A DNA stretch of 24,387 nucleotides from Candidatus Roizmanbacteria bacterium CG06_land_8_20_14_3_00_34_14. GTDB taxonomy: Bacteria > Patescibacteriota > Microgenomatia > UBA1406 > GWC2-37-13. Location of the stretch: contig PEVZ01000002.1 of assembly GCA_002779665.1 (NCBI GenBank), forward strand, positions 1 through 24,387, read 5' to 3'. Position numbers and translations under genes: made by a program. The notes below the pieces were generated by a model. That model was not told the origin of the DNA. It saw only the letters and a list, made by a program, of their open reading frames with translations, and did not search any database. Positions within the stretch are counted from its first letter, which is position 1. Each line of letters opens with the position of its first letter. Of this stretch, positions 1 to 8,684 are shown in pieces.

Positions 1-2
1 AA

Positions 3-125
3 TTATCCTTACAAAGAGTACTTAAAATTATGAAAACTGCCGTGGATGTGAAAATAAAGGATGAGGTTACCGGACAGATTATAAATATTCCTGCCTACTT
101 ATCCACACAATTAAAAACTTTATAA
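3..125 (+). CDS. 3' end of an unidentified gene (partial)
   Basis: An open frame enters from the left edge and ends at TAA 123-125, giving about 40 residues that finish with DEVTGQIINIPAYLSTQLKTL. The pattern of a long helix, then a TG turn and a short hydrophobic strand ending in a proline, resembles the C-terminal end of Gfo/Idh-type sugar dehydrogenases, but too little is present to be sure. It converges on the gene to its right: the two stop codons abut inside the perfect palindrome ACTTTATAAAGT (117-128). I saw no stronger transcription terminator between them. Confidence 0.4.
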   Translation, partial: LSLQRVLKIMKTAVDVKIKDEVTGQIINIPAYLSTQLKTL

Positions 126-776
126 AGTAATTAAAGAATTCGTTGGAAGAGATTTAAATTTAAATCCATTGATTGCTTCTGAGCAAATAATTTTTATATC
201 AGAATTATCTGAATATTGAAGTGAATAATAATTTGGGTGTGCAGTAAAATGACAGTACGCAGAAATAGTATTTTTTCCTGCTACTCCAATATTTAAAGCT
301 TGAATATTTCGAGAGTTTTTTTTTAAAATGTCGGAGGTTTTATATAAGGATTGTGTAAGATTTATTTTTTTAAGATAAACATTTAGAAGAGACCATATTT
401 TTTGTGCTCCTATATCACCAGGAAGAGAAAGAGTGACACCCTTCAAAAGTCCATTAAAAACATAAGAATAAGATTCGTTTATATAAGGTTGGTTATATTC
501 AATATTATTTTTATGTTGTGGAAAAGAAGCGCTTCTTGCATGAATAGAAAAAATATTAGATTCTGAGAATTCTGCAAATTTATTTTTTTCTTTCCAAATT
601 GGTTTGATGGATCTATATTCTTTCCATTTATTATCCTCAAGCCAGGAAAATCCCCAGCCATCGCCTTGCCAATCTCCGTCATAAGCTTTACTTGTTTCAG
701 CCATTTTGGCAAATGAACCTAATATTTTTTTTGGACTTATAAGTTGTTTTGATTTACACAAAAGGAAACGACACAT
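120..776 (-). CDS. class II glutamine amidotransferase-like Ntn hydrolase, last gene of the lysine operon
   Basis: 218 residues with the hallmarks of the YafJ/Dug3 branch of class II amidotransferases: MCRFLL puts the nucleophile Cys directly after the initiator Met. GDGWGFSW (38-45) and HARSAS (79-84, with the substrate-carboxylate Arg) follow. FNGLLKG supplies the Asn108-Gly109 oxyanion hole. These enzymes cleave a gamma-glutamyl amide bond. No synthase domain is fused and none lies next to it, so it may act as a hydrolase. The segment after NG, where relatives carry a TDSE-type motif whose Asp binds the alpha-amino group of glutamine, reads GDIGAQK (120-126), so recognition of free glutamine may be altered. 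It lies 6 nt after lysJ on the same strand, so it is probably cotranscribed with lysine synthesis. It could release lysine from LysW in place of LysK; that is inference. Confidence 0.75.
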   Translation of the reverse strand: MCRFLLCKSKQLISPKKILGSFAKMAETSKAYDGDWQGDGWGFSWLEDNKWKEYRSIKPIWKEKNKFAEFSESNIFSIHARSASFPQHKNNIEYNQPYINESYSYVFNGLLKGVTLSLPGDIGAQKIWSLLNVYLKKINLTQSLYKTSDILKKNSRNIQALNIGVAGKNTISAYCHFTAHPNYYSLQYSDNSDIKIICSEAINGFKFKSLPTNSLITL

Positions 777-782
777 ATTACT

Positions 783-1940
783 TTAAGACAAAATTTGTTT
801 TAATTTATCAACTGTTTTATCAATATGTTTTTTTTCAACAATAAAAGGTGGTAAAAAGCGGACAACTGTTTCTCCTGCAGGAATGGCTAATATTTTTTCA
901 CCTTGTAATTTTTTTAATAAACCATTCCGGTCTTCTTTAACATCAACACCAATCATTAAGCCTTGACCTCTAACATCAAGAATCGATGAAGATTTAATTG
1001 ATTTTAATTCATTTATAAAATATGAGCCAATCTCTGTTACATGTTTAAGTAATTTATTATCTATTTTATTTAGGGTTGCCATAACGCCGGCACAGGCTAA
1101 AGGATTTCCTCCAAAAGTTGAAGTGTGCAATCCCTTAAAAATAGCGTTGCCAATTTTTTGATTTACTAGAGTTGCTCCTACGGGTATGCCACCGGCCAAT
1201 CCTTTTCCTAAGGTTAATATATCTGCTTCAATACCTGTTTTTTGTATTGATAATAATGAGCCAGTCCTACCCATTCCTGTTTGAATCTCGTCAACTATAA
1301 GAAGTACGCCGTGCTTATCACAAATTTTTCTAACTTTTATTAAATAATTTTTATCAGGAACATATATTCCACCTTCGCCCTGTATAGGTTCAACTATAAA
1401 AGCGGCTGTATTTTTATCAATAACTTTTTCCAAAGCCTCTATATTGTCATGTTTAATAAATATGACGTTCCACAAAAGAGGTAAAAATGGTTTGCGATAT
1501 TTTTCTCCGGCAGTGACAGAAAGTGTTCCTAAAGTTTTTCCATGATATCCATTTTCACAAGCAATAATCTTTTTTTTACCAGTTGTAGCAACAGCAAATT
1601 TTAGAGCCGCCTCATTTGCTTCAGCTCCGGAGTTTGACCAATAGACAAACTTATATGATAAACCACATCTTTTTATTAAAAGTTCTGATGCTTCTGCTCT
1701 TTTATTATTATTAAAACTTCCATGTAAAGTTGTTAGAGTTTTTAATTGTTTAGTTATTTGCTCAGTTATCTCTTTATTAACATGTCCAAAAATATTGACG
1801 CCGTAATTGCTCATCATATCTAAATATTTATTACCGAACTCATCATATAAGTAAATACCTTCTCCTCTTATAAAAGTAACTCCGCGGTTAACATAAGTAT
1901 TGACGAGATATTTTTGCTGAAGAAATTGATAATTTTTCAT
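783..1940 (-). CDS. lysJ: LysJ: [LysW]-aminoadipate semialdehyde aminotransferase (ArgD family)
   Basis: 385 residues, a full-length class III PLP aminotransferase of the acetylornithine aminotransferase family. Visible motifs are SGAEANE (104-110), the PLP-contacting VDEIQTGMGRTG (Asp217) and the Schiff-base lysine in TLGKGLAGG (Lys246). In the LysW pathway it converts LysW-bound aminoadipate semialdehyde to LysW-lysine with glutamate as amino donor. Sequence alone cannot separate LysJ from ArgD; the call rests on its place between lysZ (9 nt away) and the rest of the LysW cluster. The protein might also serve arginine synthesis, as bifunctional relatives do in some organisms. No Shine-Dalgarno site is seen. 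Confidence 0.88.
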   Translation of the reverse strand: MKNYQFLQQKYLVNTYVNRGVTFIRGEGIYLYDEFGNKYLDMMSNYGVNIFGHVNKEITEQITKQLKTLTTLHGSFNNNKRAEASELLIKRCGLSYKFVYWSNSGAEANEAALKFAVATTGKKKIIACENGYHGKTLGTLSVTAGEKYRKPFLPLLWNVIFIKHDNIEALEKVIDKNTAAFIVEPIQGEGGIYVPDKNYLIKVRKICDKHGVLLIVDEIQTGMGRTGSLLSIQKTGIEADILTLGKGLAGGIPVGATLVNQKIGNAIFKGLHTSTFGGNPLACAGVMATLNKIDNKLLKHVTEIGSYFINELKSIKSSSILDVRGQGLMIGVDVKEDRNGLLKKLQGEKILAIPAGETVVRFLPPFIVEKKHIDKTVDKLKQILS

Positions 1941-1949
1941 AAATAAAAA

Positions 1950-2753
1950 TTAACTGATAATAGTTCCCACTCCTTTGAGGGTATTAATAATAGGATTTTT
2001 TATCCGACCGTCCGACCAATATATTTTTTTCAAACCCAATCTAAAAGCTTCTTTAGCTCCCAATAATTTCTTTTTCATCCTTCCTTGGGCATAGATTAAA
2101 TATTTGTCAATCTTATTTTTGTCAACAGTTTTTATTAGAGACGATTCATCACAAAATTTTTTCAAAAGTCCAGGGGCTTCAAAAAGAACGACCATTTTTT
2201 CAATTTTTAGAGCACCGGCCATAACTGCTACAGCCCAATCGTTATCCGTATTAATTATTTTACTTTCTTCACTAAGAGCCGGTGGGCAAACGACCGGTAA
2301 ATATTTATTATCCAAAAGTAAATTAATCAAATTAACATTAATTTCCGTCACTTTTCCAGTCATATTATCTGATATTAATTTTATCTTTTTTCCTTCTTGA
2401 GAATAGACGGCCTTTTTTCTTTTACCTTTCCAAAGTTGTCCATCTATTCCTGACAATCCCACGGCATTGACTCCGTAAAATTGAAGTTTTGCAACAATTT
2501 TTTTATTCACAAGGCCCGAATAAGTCATGAGAAAAATATCAATTGCTTCTTTATTGGTATACACACTACTTATTCCAGTTGGTGAAGTAATTGTTTTAGT
2601 TGGGGATCCTAATCTTTCAGCAATTTCGTCACGGACAACACTAGCACCATGAACTAGCACAATTTTTTCTCCTTGGTTAATAAGTGTTTTTATATCTTCA
2701 CAAATATAATCAAGGTTGATTTTTTTTCCTCCACCGATTTTAATAAGGATCAT
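1950..2753 (-). CDS. lysZ: LysZ: [LysW]-aminoadipate kinase
   Basis: 267 residues of the amino-acid kinase (acetylglutamate kinase-like) family. The N-terminus has the nucleotide-binding Lys and Gly-rich turn (MILIKIGGGKK), followed by VLVHGA and a late NTDNDWAVAVMAGALK segment typical of ArgB/LysZ. It phosphorylates the side-chain carboxylate of aminoadipate held on LysW. The gene starts inside the end of the dehydrogenase gene upstream (4-nt overlap, 2750-2753), so the two are probably translationally coupled. LysZ rather than ArgB is chosen because of the surrounding lysW, lysX and lysY. Confidence 0.88.
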   Translation of the reverse strand: MILIKIGGGKKINLDYICEDIKTLINQGEKIVLVHGASVVRDEIAERLGSPTKTITSPTGISSVYTNKEAIDIFLMTYSGLVNKKIVAKLQFYGVNAVGLSGIDGQLWKGKRKKAVYSQEGKKIKLISDNMTGKVTEINVNLINLLLDNKYLPVVCPPALSEESKIINTDNDWAVAVMAGALKIEKMVVLFEAPGLLKKFCDESSLIKTVDKNKIDKYLIYAQGRMKKKLLGAKEAFRLGLKKIYWSDGRIKNPIINTLKGVGTIIS

Positions 2754-3748
2754 AAGTTGTTAATAATTTTATCAGTAAATTCAGAACTTTTTAAACTTCC
2801 ACCTAAATCTTTTGTCGTTAAACCTATCTCTATTGTTTTTGTAATGGACTTTCTTATTTTTTGTGCCATTTTATCTTCACCTAAAAATTCAAGCATCATG
2901 GTCGATGAGAGAAAACTGGCCGTTGGGTTAACGATATTTTTTCCGGCGTATTTCGGTGCTGAACCGTGAACCGGTTCAAATAATCCTTGATTATTACCTA
3001 TATTTCCACTGGCAGCAACGCCTAATCCACCCGTTAATCCAGCTGCTTCATCTGATAAGATATCTCCAAACATGTTGGTCGTAACGATAATATCAAAAGC
3101 TTCTGTTTTTTTTATAAGTTGCATTGCACAGGAATCAACAAGCATATCTTCCATAACAATATTAGGATAAGATATTGAAATTTTTTTAGCAATATCCAAA
3201 AATAAACCGTCGGTAATTCTCAAAATATTGGCTTTATGAACAACGGTAACTTTTTTTCTATCTTGTTTTTTAGCAAGTTCAAAAGCAAATTTTATAATTT
3301 TCTCACAACCTTTTTTGGTTATAACTCTTTCGGCGATGGCTCCTTCTTTAGTTAATCGTTCCTGTCCTACATAAAGGTCCTCTGTATTTTCTCGAACGAT
3401 TATAAAATCTATTCCTTGTTTTTGATCAGGAATAGGTAGCGACTTAAAAGGTCGGACATTTGCATAAAGATCCAATATTTTTCTTAAACGGACAATTGGG
3501 CTAAAATATCCTTTTATATTTGGCGGAGTTGTAATAGCACCAAACAATATGGCATCGCTTTTTTTGCAAATTTCAATTGTTTTTTCGGGCAGTGGAGTGT
3601 CATATTTTTTATAAGCTTCAAAACCAATCTCTCCTTTGATAAAATTAAAACCTATTCCGGTTGCCTGTAAAAGTCTGAGAGACTCTTTGGTGACGTCGGG
3701 CCCGATTCCATCTCCTCCCATATAACATATTTGGTATTTTTTTTTCAT
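2750..3748 (-). CDS. hicd: homoisocitrate dehydrogenase (LysW-type lysine pathway)
   Basis: 332 residues, full length for a beta-decarboxylating dehydrogenase: GDGIGPDV near the N-terminus, RLRKILDLYANVRP in the substrate loop, IVRENTEDLYVGQE, VHKANILRITDGLF, and the C-terminal FEPVHGSAPKYAGKNIVNPTA that binds the cofactor. As I recall the Thermus homoisocitrate dehydrogenase, the RENTE-LYV-QE segment is closer to it than to typical LeuB. Homoisocitrate would be oxidised to 2-oxoadipate with NAD(P). It overlaps lysU and lysZ by 4 nt each. No separate leu genes are in the window, so a dual role in leucine synthesis cannot be excluded. Confidence 0.85.
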   Translation of the reverse strand: MKKKYQICYMGGDGIGPDVTKESLRLLQATGIGFNFIKGEIGFEAYKKYDTPLPEKTIEICKKSDAILFGAITTPPNIKGYFSPIVRLRKILDLYANVRPFKSLPIPDQKQGIDFIIVRENTEDLYVGQERLTKEGAIAERVITKKGCEKIIKFAFELAKKQDRKKVTVVHKANILRITDGLFLDIAKKISISYPNIVMEDMLVDSCAMQLIKKTEAFDIIVTTNMFGDILSDEAAGLTGGLGVAASGNIGNNQGLFEPVHGSAPKYAGKNIVNPTASFLSSTMMLEFLGEDKMAQKIRKSITKTIEIGLTTKDLGGSLKSSEFTDKIINNL

Positions 3749-4239
3749 ATTTCAAAAAGTTTTTTTAACGAACCTAATCCATTTTTTTTGAGATACGGAA
3801 TGATACCGGAACTTTCATAGAGTTTAATCATTAAGGGTGGAATAACTGCTTTTATTTCCTTTTTTTTAGTTATATTTAAAACAAGTTGTTTTTCTATATC
3901 GATTTTAAGTTTGTCATTTTCATTTATATTATCAGTGGGGGCAAGGATTGATAGCAATCCTTGATCAATACAATTACGATAAAAAATCCTCGCAAATGAT
4001 TTAGCGATGACTGCTTTTATTCCACAGGCTTTAAGAGCAGTGACGGCAGTTTCACGGGAAGATCCGCAGCCAAAATTATTTCCGGCAATAATAAAATCGC
4101 CTTTCTTAACAGTTTTAGCGAACTCTGGACGATGTTCGATAAAGGCAATTTTTGACAGTTCTTTTGCATCGGTAGTAATATTGTATCTTCCGGGTGTAAT
4201 TAGATCGGTGTTGATATTATTTCCAAAAATCCAGTTCAT
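3745..4239 (-). CDS. lysU: LysU: homoaconitase small (swivel) subunit
   Basis: 164 residues, the usual length for a LeuD/LysU swivel subunit of archaeal or Thermus type. The motif AGNNFGCGSSRETAV marks the phosphate/carboxylate-binding loop, followed by VIAKSFARIFYRNCIDQGLL. The substrate-specificity loop near the N-terminus reads TPGRYNIT. It pairs with the large subunit encoded just upstream (15-nt gap) to isomerise homocitrate to homoisocitrate. Context decides homoaconitase over isopropylmalate isomerase. Confidence 0.86.
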   Translation of the reverse strand: MNWIFGNNINTDLITPGRYNITTDAKELSKIAFIEHRPEFAKTVKKGDFIIAGNNFGCGSSRETAVTALKACGIKAVIAKSFARIFYRNCIDQGLLSILAPTDNINENDKLKIDIEKQLVLNITKKKEIKAVIPPLMIKLYESSGIIPYLKKNGLGSLKKLFEI

Positions 4240-4254
4240 AATTATTTTTTAAAA

Positions 4255-5511
4255 TTATAAATATTTTCTCGGGTCGGTGATATATCCGGTGATCGCCGAA
4301 GCAGCCGCTGTTGCCGGACTGGCTAAATATATTAATGCTCTTGGGCTGCCCATTCTTCCTGTGAAATTGCGATTACTGGTTGAGACACAAACTTCGTTAT
4401 CGTACAAAACTCCTCCATGTCTACCTAGGCAAGGACCACAGCCAGGGGTTAATATAATTGCGTTTTTTTTAGTAAAAAATTCTATATATCCTTTGGCTAA
4501 AGCTTGTAGAAATACAAGCTTTGAAGCGGGAGTAATGATAGTTCTTACATTCGGATTCAGGTCATTTTTTTGAAACATTTTATAGACAACGTCCAGATCT
4601 TCAATCCTGCAGTTTGTACAGGAGCCGATGAATACTTGATCAACCTTTATTTTCTTTTTTTCTACTTCTTGTACAGTTTTGACCCGATCAATATCAGGTG
4701 GTTCGGCAATCTGCGGAGTAAGATCAGAAACATCAAAGTTCATTACTTTTTCGTATACTGCGTCGCTATCGCTCCATAATAATTTTTTATCAAAAATATA
4801 TGGTCGTTGATTTTCTTTCAGATATTTTTCTGTTTGTACATCCGGTTCAATAATAGCGGCTTTAGCTCCCATCTCTGCAGACATATTGGTTAAAGTCAGA
4901 CGAGCGGGCACAGAAAAATTACGGACTGTTTCACCGCCATATTCTAATACTCTATAGTTACCACCCTCTGGGCCAAATTTTTTAGCAATCATCAAAATAA
5001 CATCTTTAGAAAATACACCTTTTTTTAATTTTCCATTTACATTGATTCTGATTGTCTGAGGGACGCGAAACCAACAGGTACCAGTAGCCATAGCAATCGT
5101 GGCATCGGTTGAACCAACGCCAATCGTCAAAGCTCCTAAACCTCCACCGGTTGGAGAATGTGAATCAGCTCCAAGAATTAGATTCCCAGGATTTATAAAC
5201 CGTTCAGACATTATCTGGTGACAAACGCCATCAGTCGTTATTGGGATGCCTTGTTCGTTTGCAAATTTTCTAATTTTTGCCTGAAGTTTTGCCATTTGGA
5301 CATTAGGGGCTGGAAAAGCATGATCAAAAGGAATAAAGATTTTCTTTTTGTCCCAAACTTTTTTAGCAATTTCATAAAATGGGTCAATAGCCCAGGCGCA
5401 AGTTGTATCGTGAGCCATGACAAGGTCGAGCTTTGCAATTATAAATTCTCCAGCAAATACTTTTTTACCTACGTGTTGAGAAAATATTTTTTCAGCAATT
5501 GTTTGTCCCAT
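4255..5511 (-). CDS. lysT: LysT: homoaconitase large (4Fe-4S) subunit
   Basis: 418 residues of the aconitase superfamily. The three [4Fe-4S] ligands are visible at family spacing: Cys298 in GSCTNC, then Cys358 and Cys361 in TPGCGPCLG, 59 residues and 2 residues apart. GADSHSPTGGGLGAL and the catalytic-site VPARLTLTNMSAEMGAK block are also present. It dehydrates homocitrate and rehydrates the intermediate to homoisocitrate together with LysU. The start lies 4 nt after the lysS stop, without a Shine-Dalgarno site. The oxygen-sensitive cluster fits an anaerobic or low-oxygen lifestyle, but does not prove it. Confidence 0.87.
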   Translation of the reverse strand: MGQTIAEKIFSQHVGKKVFAGEFIIAKLDLVMAHDTTCAWAIDPFYEIAKKVWDKKKIFIPFDHAFPAPNVQMAKLQAKIRKFANEQGIPITTDGVCHQIMSERFINPGNLILGADSHSPTGGGLGALTIGVGSTDATIAMATGTCWFRVPQTIRINVNGKLKKGVFSKDVILMIAKKFGPEGGNYRVLEYGGETVRNFSVPARLTLTNMSAEMGAKAAIIEPDVQTEKYLKENQRPYIFDKKLLWSDSDAVYEKVMNFDVSDLTPQIAEPPDIDRVKTVQEVEKKKIKVDQVFIGSCTNCRIEDLDVVYKMFQKNDLNPNVRTIITPASKLVFLQALAKGYIEFFTKKNAIILTPGCGPCLGRHGGVLYDNEVCVSTSNRNFTGRMGSPRALIYLASPATAAASAITGYITDPRKYL

Positions 5512-5515
5512 ATTA

Positions 5516-6736
5516 TTAATCTAAATTTTCAACTCTATTTTTGAGATACTCTTTTTTAATCAAAAGTTTCGGCAAATTATATTGTTCAACAATCTTTTTT
5601 AAAATTGCTTCCGGTTTGTTTTTTTTGTTCATTTCGGCTGATTCAGACTTGAATTCTTTAGCTATTTCGGTTGCCTGTTCTTGAGTCAAGTCGTAATATT
5701 CAATTTCTCTCAGATAATAATAGATGAGATTTTTTCCGCTTAGTGGGCCTAAAAATAACTGTTTTTTATCTACTCCAAAGTTTTTTAGATCGTGCGCTTC
5801 ATAAACATATGGATTATTAAGAACTGCTTTTTGATGGACTCCAGCTGTGTGGGTACGATTAGTAATTGAAACTGGCTCAGTAGGTGATACTTGTAATTTT
5901 ATGATCGAACCCATTAATACATTTAGTGGGTAGCAAAGTTTTAAGTTATATCCTCGACATAAAGATTTATCCTCGTAAAAAAGATTTAAGAGTAGACCAG
6001 TAACAGAAGTTATTCCCGATCTCTCAGCCATTCCCCAAATTGATGTATCTATATATGAGGCCCCGTTAAGCACCGCGGTGACGGAATTAATAAGCGAATA
6101 TCCTCGGTCATTGTGAAAGTGGCATTCAATATCAGCCTTAGGATATCTTTTTTTTACTGCTAATAATCTTTCTTCAACTATGGTAGGAGTAGCCACTCCA
6201 ACGGTATCGGGCATACCAAAAGTATCGACGCTCTCATAAATTTCATCATATATTTGAAAAATATCTTCTAGCGGTGTTCGAAAACTATCTTCAGCACTAA
6301 AACGCAGATAAAGGTTTGGGTAAAATTTTCTAGTTGTTTCAACAATTTTTTTGACATGAGATATAATTTCAGTAAACTTCATTCCATGGCTGTATTGTTG
6401 AGCATATTGGGTCATGCTAATATATAGATTTAAGCCGTCAAACCCAGCTTTTATTGCCTCCTCTATGTCTACAGGGTGACAACGGCAATGGGCCAAAAAT
6501 CGTATCCCAGGAATGTTTAACGTAGAAACATATTGTTTTATTTTATTAAAATCACGTGCTTCTGATTTACTTACATTAGGTGAAAAAAATTCAAAATTTC
6601 TTACCCCAAGTTGGATCAAGCCGTAAATTAAATTTTTCTTGTCCTCAAAAGTGAACCTGTATTTATAAGCATCAAACATAAGGGGAGATTGTTGTCCGTC
6701 CCGAAATGTAGTATCGATAACACCTTTAAAGTTCAT
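5516..6736 (-). CDS. lysS: LysS: homocitrate synthase
   Basis: 406 residues of the DRE-TIM (HMGL-like) family. Key features are DTTFRDGQQSP with catalytic Arg12, RFSAEDSFR (145-153), GMPDTVGVATP and the metal-binding HFH pair (His206/His208), then GMAERSGIT. The RFSAED and DTVGVATP blocks match what is known of Thermus homocitrate synthase, which condenses acetyl-CoA with 2-oxoglutarate. The first motif has DGQQ where many family members have EGEQ, and the HxHND block continues RGYSL rather than the more usual xGLA, so it is a divergent member. Lysine feedback in this family usually acts on this step; I see no separate regulatory domain. Confidence 0.82.
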   Translation of the reverse strand: MNFKGVIDTTFRDGQQSPLMFDAYKYRFTFEDKKNLIYGLIQLGVRNFEFFSPNVSKSEARDFNKIKQYVSTLNIPGIRFLAHCRCHPVDIEEAIKAGFDGLNLYISMTQYAQQYSHGMKFTEIISHVKKIVETTRKFYPNLYLRFSAEDSFRTPLEDIFQIYDEIYESVDTFGMPDTVGVATPTIVEERLLAVKKRYPKADIECHFHNDRGYSLINSVTAVLNGASYIDTSIWGMAERSGITSVTGLLLNLFYEDKSLCRGYNLKLCYPLNVLMGSIIKLQVSPTEPVSITNRTHTAGVHQKAVLNNPYVYEAHDLKNFGVDKKQLFLGPLSGKNLIYYYLREIEYYDLTQEQATEIAKEFKSESAEMNKKNKPEAILKKIVEQYNLPKLLIKKEYLKNRVENLD

Positions 6737-6740
6737 ATGA

Positions 6741-7781
6741 TTAAATAGGGTGAAGTCCGGGAAATTCCAAACCCGTTTCCTCGGGATATCCGTACATTAG
6801 ATTCATTGCTTGAACAGCCTGTCCTGCTGTTCCTTTAACCAGATTATCAATGGCTCCAATAATTACTAACCGTTTCGAAACGGTATCCATTTCAAAACCA
6901 ATATCACAAAAATTAGTTCCCTGCAGTATTTTTGGTTCAGGAAAACGATATAGTCCTTGGCGTTCCTTGACGATCCTTATAAATGGTTCGTTGCCATACT
7001 CGGCTCGATAGGCTTTCCAAACTTCTTTTTCAGTCACTCCATTTTTTGGAATAGTGTGGATCGTTACCAAAAGACCTCGAACCATATCTATAGCGGTTGC
7101 AGAAATTGCAACGTCAAGTTTATCCGAAAAAGGAGATAGTTCCTGAATGATCTCGGCGGTGTGGCGATGTCCTGAAGGCATATAAGATCGAACTACTCCG
7201 GAGCGTTCAGGATGATGAGACGAGAGAGATGGTTTTAGTCCGGCTTGAGAACTGCTCATTTTAGCGTCGATAATAATTTTACCTTCAATCAAATTATGTT
7301 TAACTAAAGGATAAAGTGAAAGAATCGATACGGTTGCCTCACATCCGGGACCGGCAACGTAGGAAGATTTCTTAATTTCATCACGATGAAGTTCAACAAC
7401 TCCGTAAACAAATTTTTTTAACATTTCCGGATTTAAGTGTTTTTGTTTATACCAATTTTCAAAAGTGACCTGTTCACGTAATCGATAATCAGCTCCTAGG
7501 TCAATGACTTTTTTGGCTAAGGTTTTTAATTTATTCATATATTTCATTGATTCACCATTAGGTAGAGCAATAAAAAGCAGATCGCATTTTTTCAGTTGAT
7601 CAGGGTGTGAAAATACTAAATCAGTTTTTTTTCTTAAATTAGGATTAACTAATGAAACAGGCAAACCGGCAAATTGTCTTGAAGTTACTTGCTGAATTTT
7701 TACTTTTGGATGTCCAGTAAGAATTCGCAATAGTTCTCCTCCAGCATACCCAGACGCTCCGAATATAGAAGTATTAATCAT
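6741..7781 (-). CDS. lysY: LysY: [LysW]-aminoadipyl phosphate reductase (ArgC family)
   Basis: 346 residues, standard for ArgC/LysY. The N-terminus has the NADPH-binding FGASGYAGGELLR (7-19). The catalytic Cys147 lies in VAGPGCEATVSIL, and SGHRHTAEI carries the conserved His of the active site. It reduces the acyl phosphate made by LysZ to the semialdehyde used by LysJ, all on LysW. It overlaps the end of lysX by 4 nt (7778-7781) and is followed by lysS after 4 nt. Confidence 0.87.
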   Translation of the reverse strand: MINTSIFGASGYAGGELLRILTGHPKVKIQQVTSRQFAGLPVSLVNPNLRKKTDLVFSHPDQLKKCDLLFIALPNGESMKYMNKLKTLAKKVIDLGADYRLREQVTFENWYKQKHLNPEMLKKFVYGVVELHRDEIKKSSYVAGPGCEATVSILSLYPLVKHNLIEGKIIIDAKMSSSQAGLKPSLSSHHPERSGVVRSYMPSGHRHTAEIIQELSPFSDKLDVAISATAIDMVRGLLVTIHTIPKNGVTEKEVWKAYRAEYGNEPFIRIVKERQGLYRFPEPKILQGTNFCDIGFEMDTVSKRLVIIGAIDNLVKGTAGQAVQAMNLMYGYPEETGLEFPGLHPI

Positions 7782-8629
7782 AGATTTTTTGCGACTTTTA
7801 CACAGTAATCAACGATCGCACCGGAAATACTGGTATTAGTCGGTTTTTCAGAATTTTTAAATTCAGTCGTATGGTTTATTTCATTAATCTGTAAACCATC
7901 ATCAGTTTCAAAAATATCCATCGATAAAATCCCGCCACCTACAGCATCGCTTGCACTTTTTGATATGTCAGAAATTTCTTTACTAACCGGACAGTTTGTG
8001 GCAACCCCACCGCGAGCGGTATTAGTAATCCAGTGAGGCGAATCTCGATATATGGCGCAAATAGTTTTTCCGTCAATGACAAAGGCTCTAATATCTCGAC
8101 CCGGTTTTTTAACAAACTGTTGGATGTAAAAAGATTTTTGTTGAGGAGAGCCTAAGACTTCTTTATGTTCAAGGACAGCTTCAAGAGCATCAATATCATT
8201 TATTTTTGCCAGAAGTCTTCCCCAAGAGCCAAGTGGAGGTTTTATAACAACAGGGAATCCCCCCATTTCATCTATTGATTTAACTGCTTGTTCGGTATTA
8301 AAAACCATGGCAAAATCGGGCGTTGGTACTTTGGCTTTTTGAAGAAAACAAGATGTAACGAATTTATCTTCACACACAGAAGCAACTGAAGAATTATTGA
8401 TGACGGCGACACCGATTGATTCAAAAAAACGAGTAGCGTGTGTACCTTTTACGGTCGAAACACAACGCTCTAGAGCTACATCAAAATCACATTTATATGT
8501 CTTTCGATTAAATATTTCTTCTCTAACGTCAATTAATTTTATTTGAATATTTCTTTTTTTTGCCGCCTCGATAATTAGTTTTTCATCCCCCCTGATTGTT
8601 GTATGCAATATACCTATGGTTGTTGACAT
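7778..8629 (-). CDS. lysX: LysX: LysW-aminoadipate ligase (ATP-grasp, RimK family)
   Basis: 283 residues of the RimK-type ATP-grasp family. PVVIKPPLGSWGRLL is the ATP-binding strand and loop, WITNTARGGVATNCPVS is the substrate loop shared by LysX and ArgX, and EINHTTEFKNSEKPTN is the metal-binding C-terminal motif. It joins the alpha-amino group of aminoadipate to the gamma-carboxyl of the C-terminal Glu of LysW. The start is 54 nt downstream of the lysW stop, beyond a run of heptamer repeats, and has no Shine-Dalgarno sequence. Confidence 0.87.
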   Translation of the reverse strand: MSTTIGILHTTIRGDEKLIIEAAKKRNIQIKLIDVREEIFNRKTYKCDFDVALERCVSTVKGTHATRFFESIGVAVINNSSVASVCEDKFVTSCFLQKAKVPTPDFAMVFNTEQAVKSIDEMGGFPVVIKPPLGSWGRLLAKINDIDALEAVLEHKEVLGSPQQKSFYIQQFVKKPGRDIRAFVIDGKTICAIYRDSPHWITNTARGGVATNCPVSKEISDISKSASDAVGGGILSMDIFETDDGLQINEINHTTEFKNSEKPTNTSISGAIVDYCVKVAKNL

Positions 8630-8649
8630 ATCTATTATTTTTTCTATTC

Positions 8650-8684
8650 ACTAATCACTAATCACTAACCACTAATCACTAATT
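8650..8684. repeat. heptanucleotide tandem repeat between lysW and lysX
   Basis: Five contiguous 7-bp units read on the plus strand as ACTAATC, ACTAATC, ACTAACC, ACTAATC, ACTAATT. They fill most of the lysW-lysX spacer and end on the first base of the lysW stop codon triplet. Such short tandem repeats resemble the STRR class known from cyanobacteria. They sit inside an operon and would be transcribed; a role is unknown. Confidence 0.85.

Noticed and set aside
479..712. 77-codon minus-strand open frame inside the amidotransferase-like gene
   Set aside because: It lies wholly within the better-supported frame, has no recognisable motif and no start signal.
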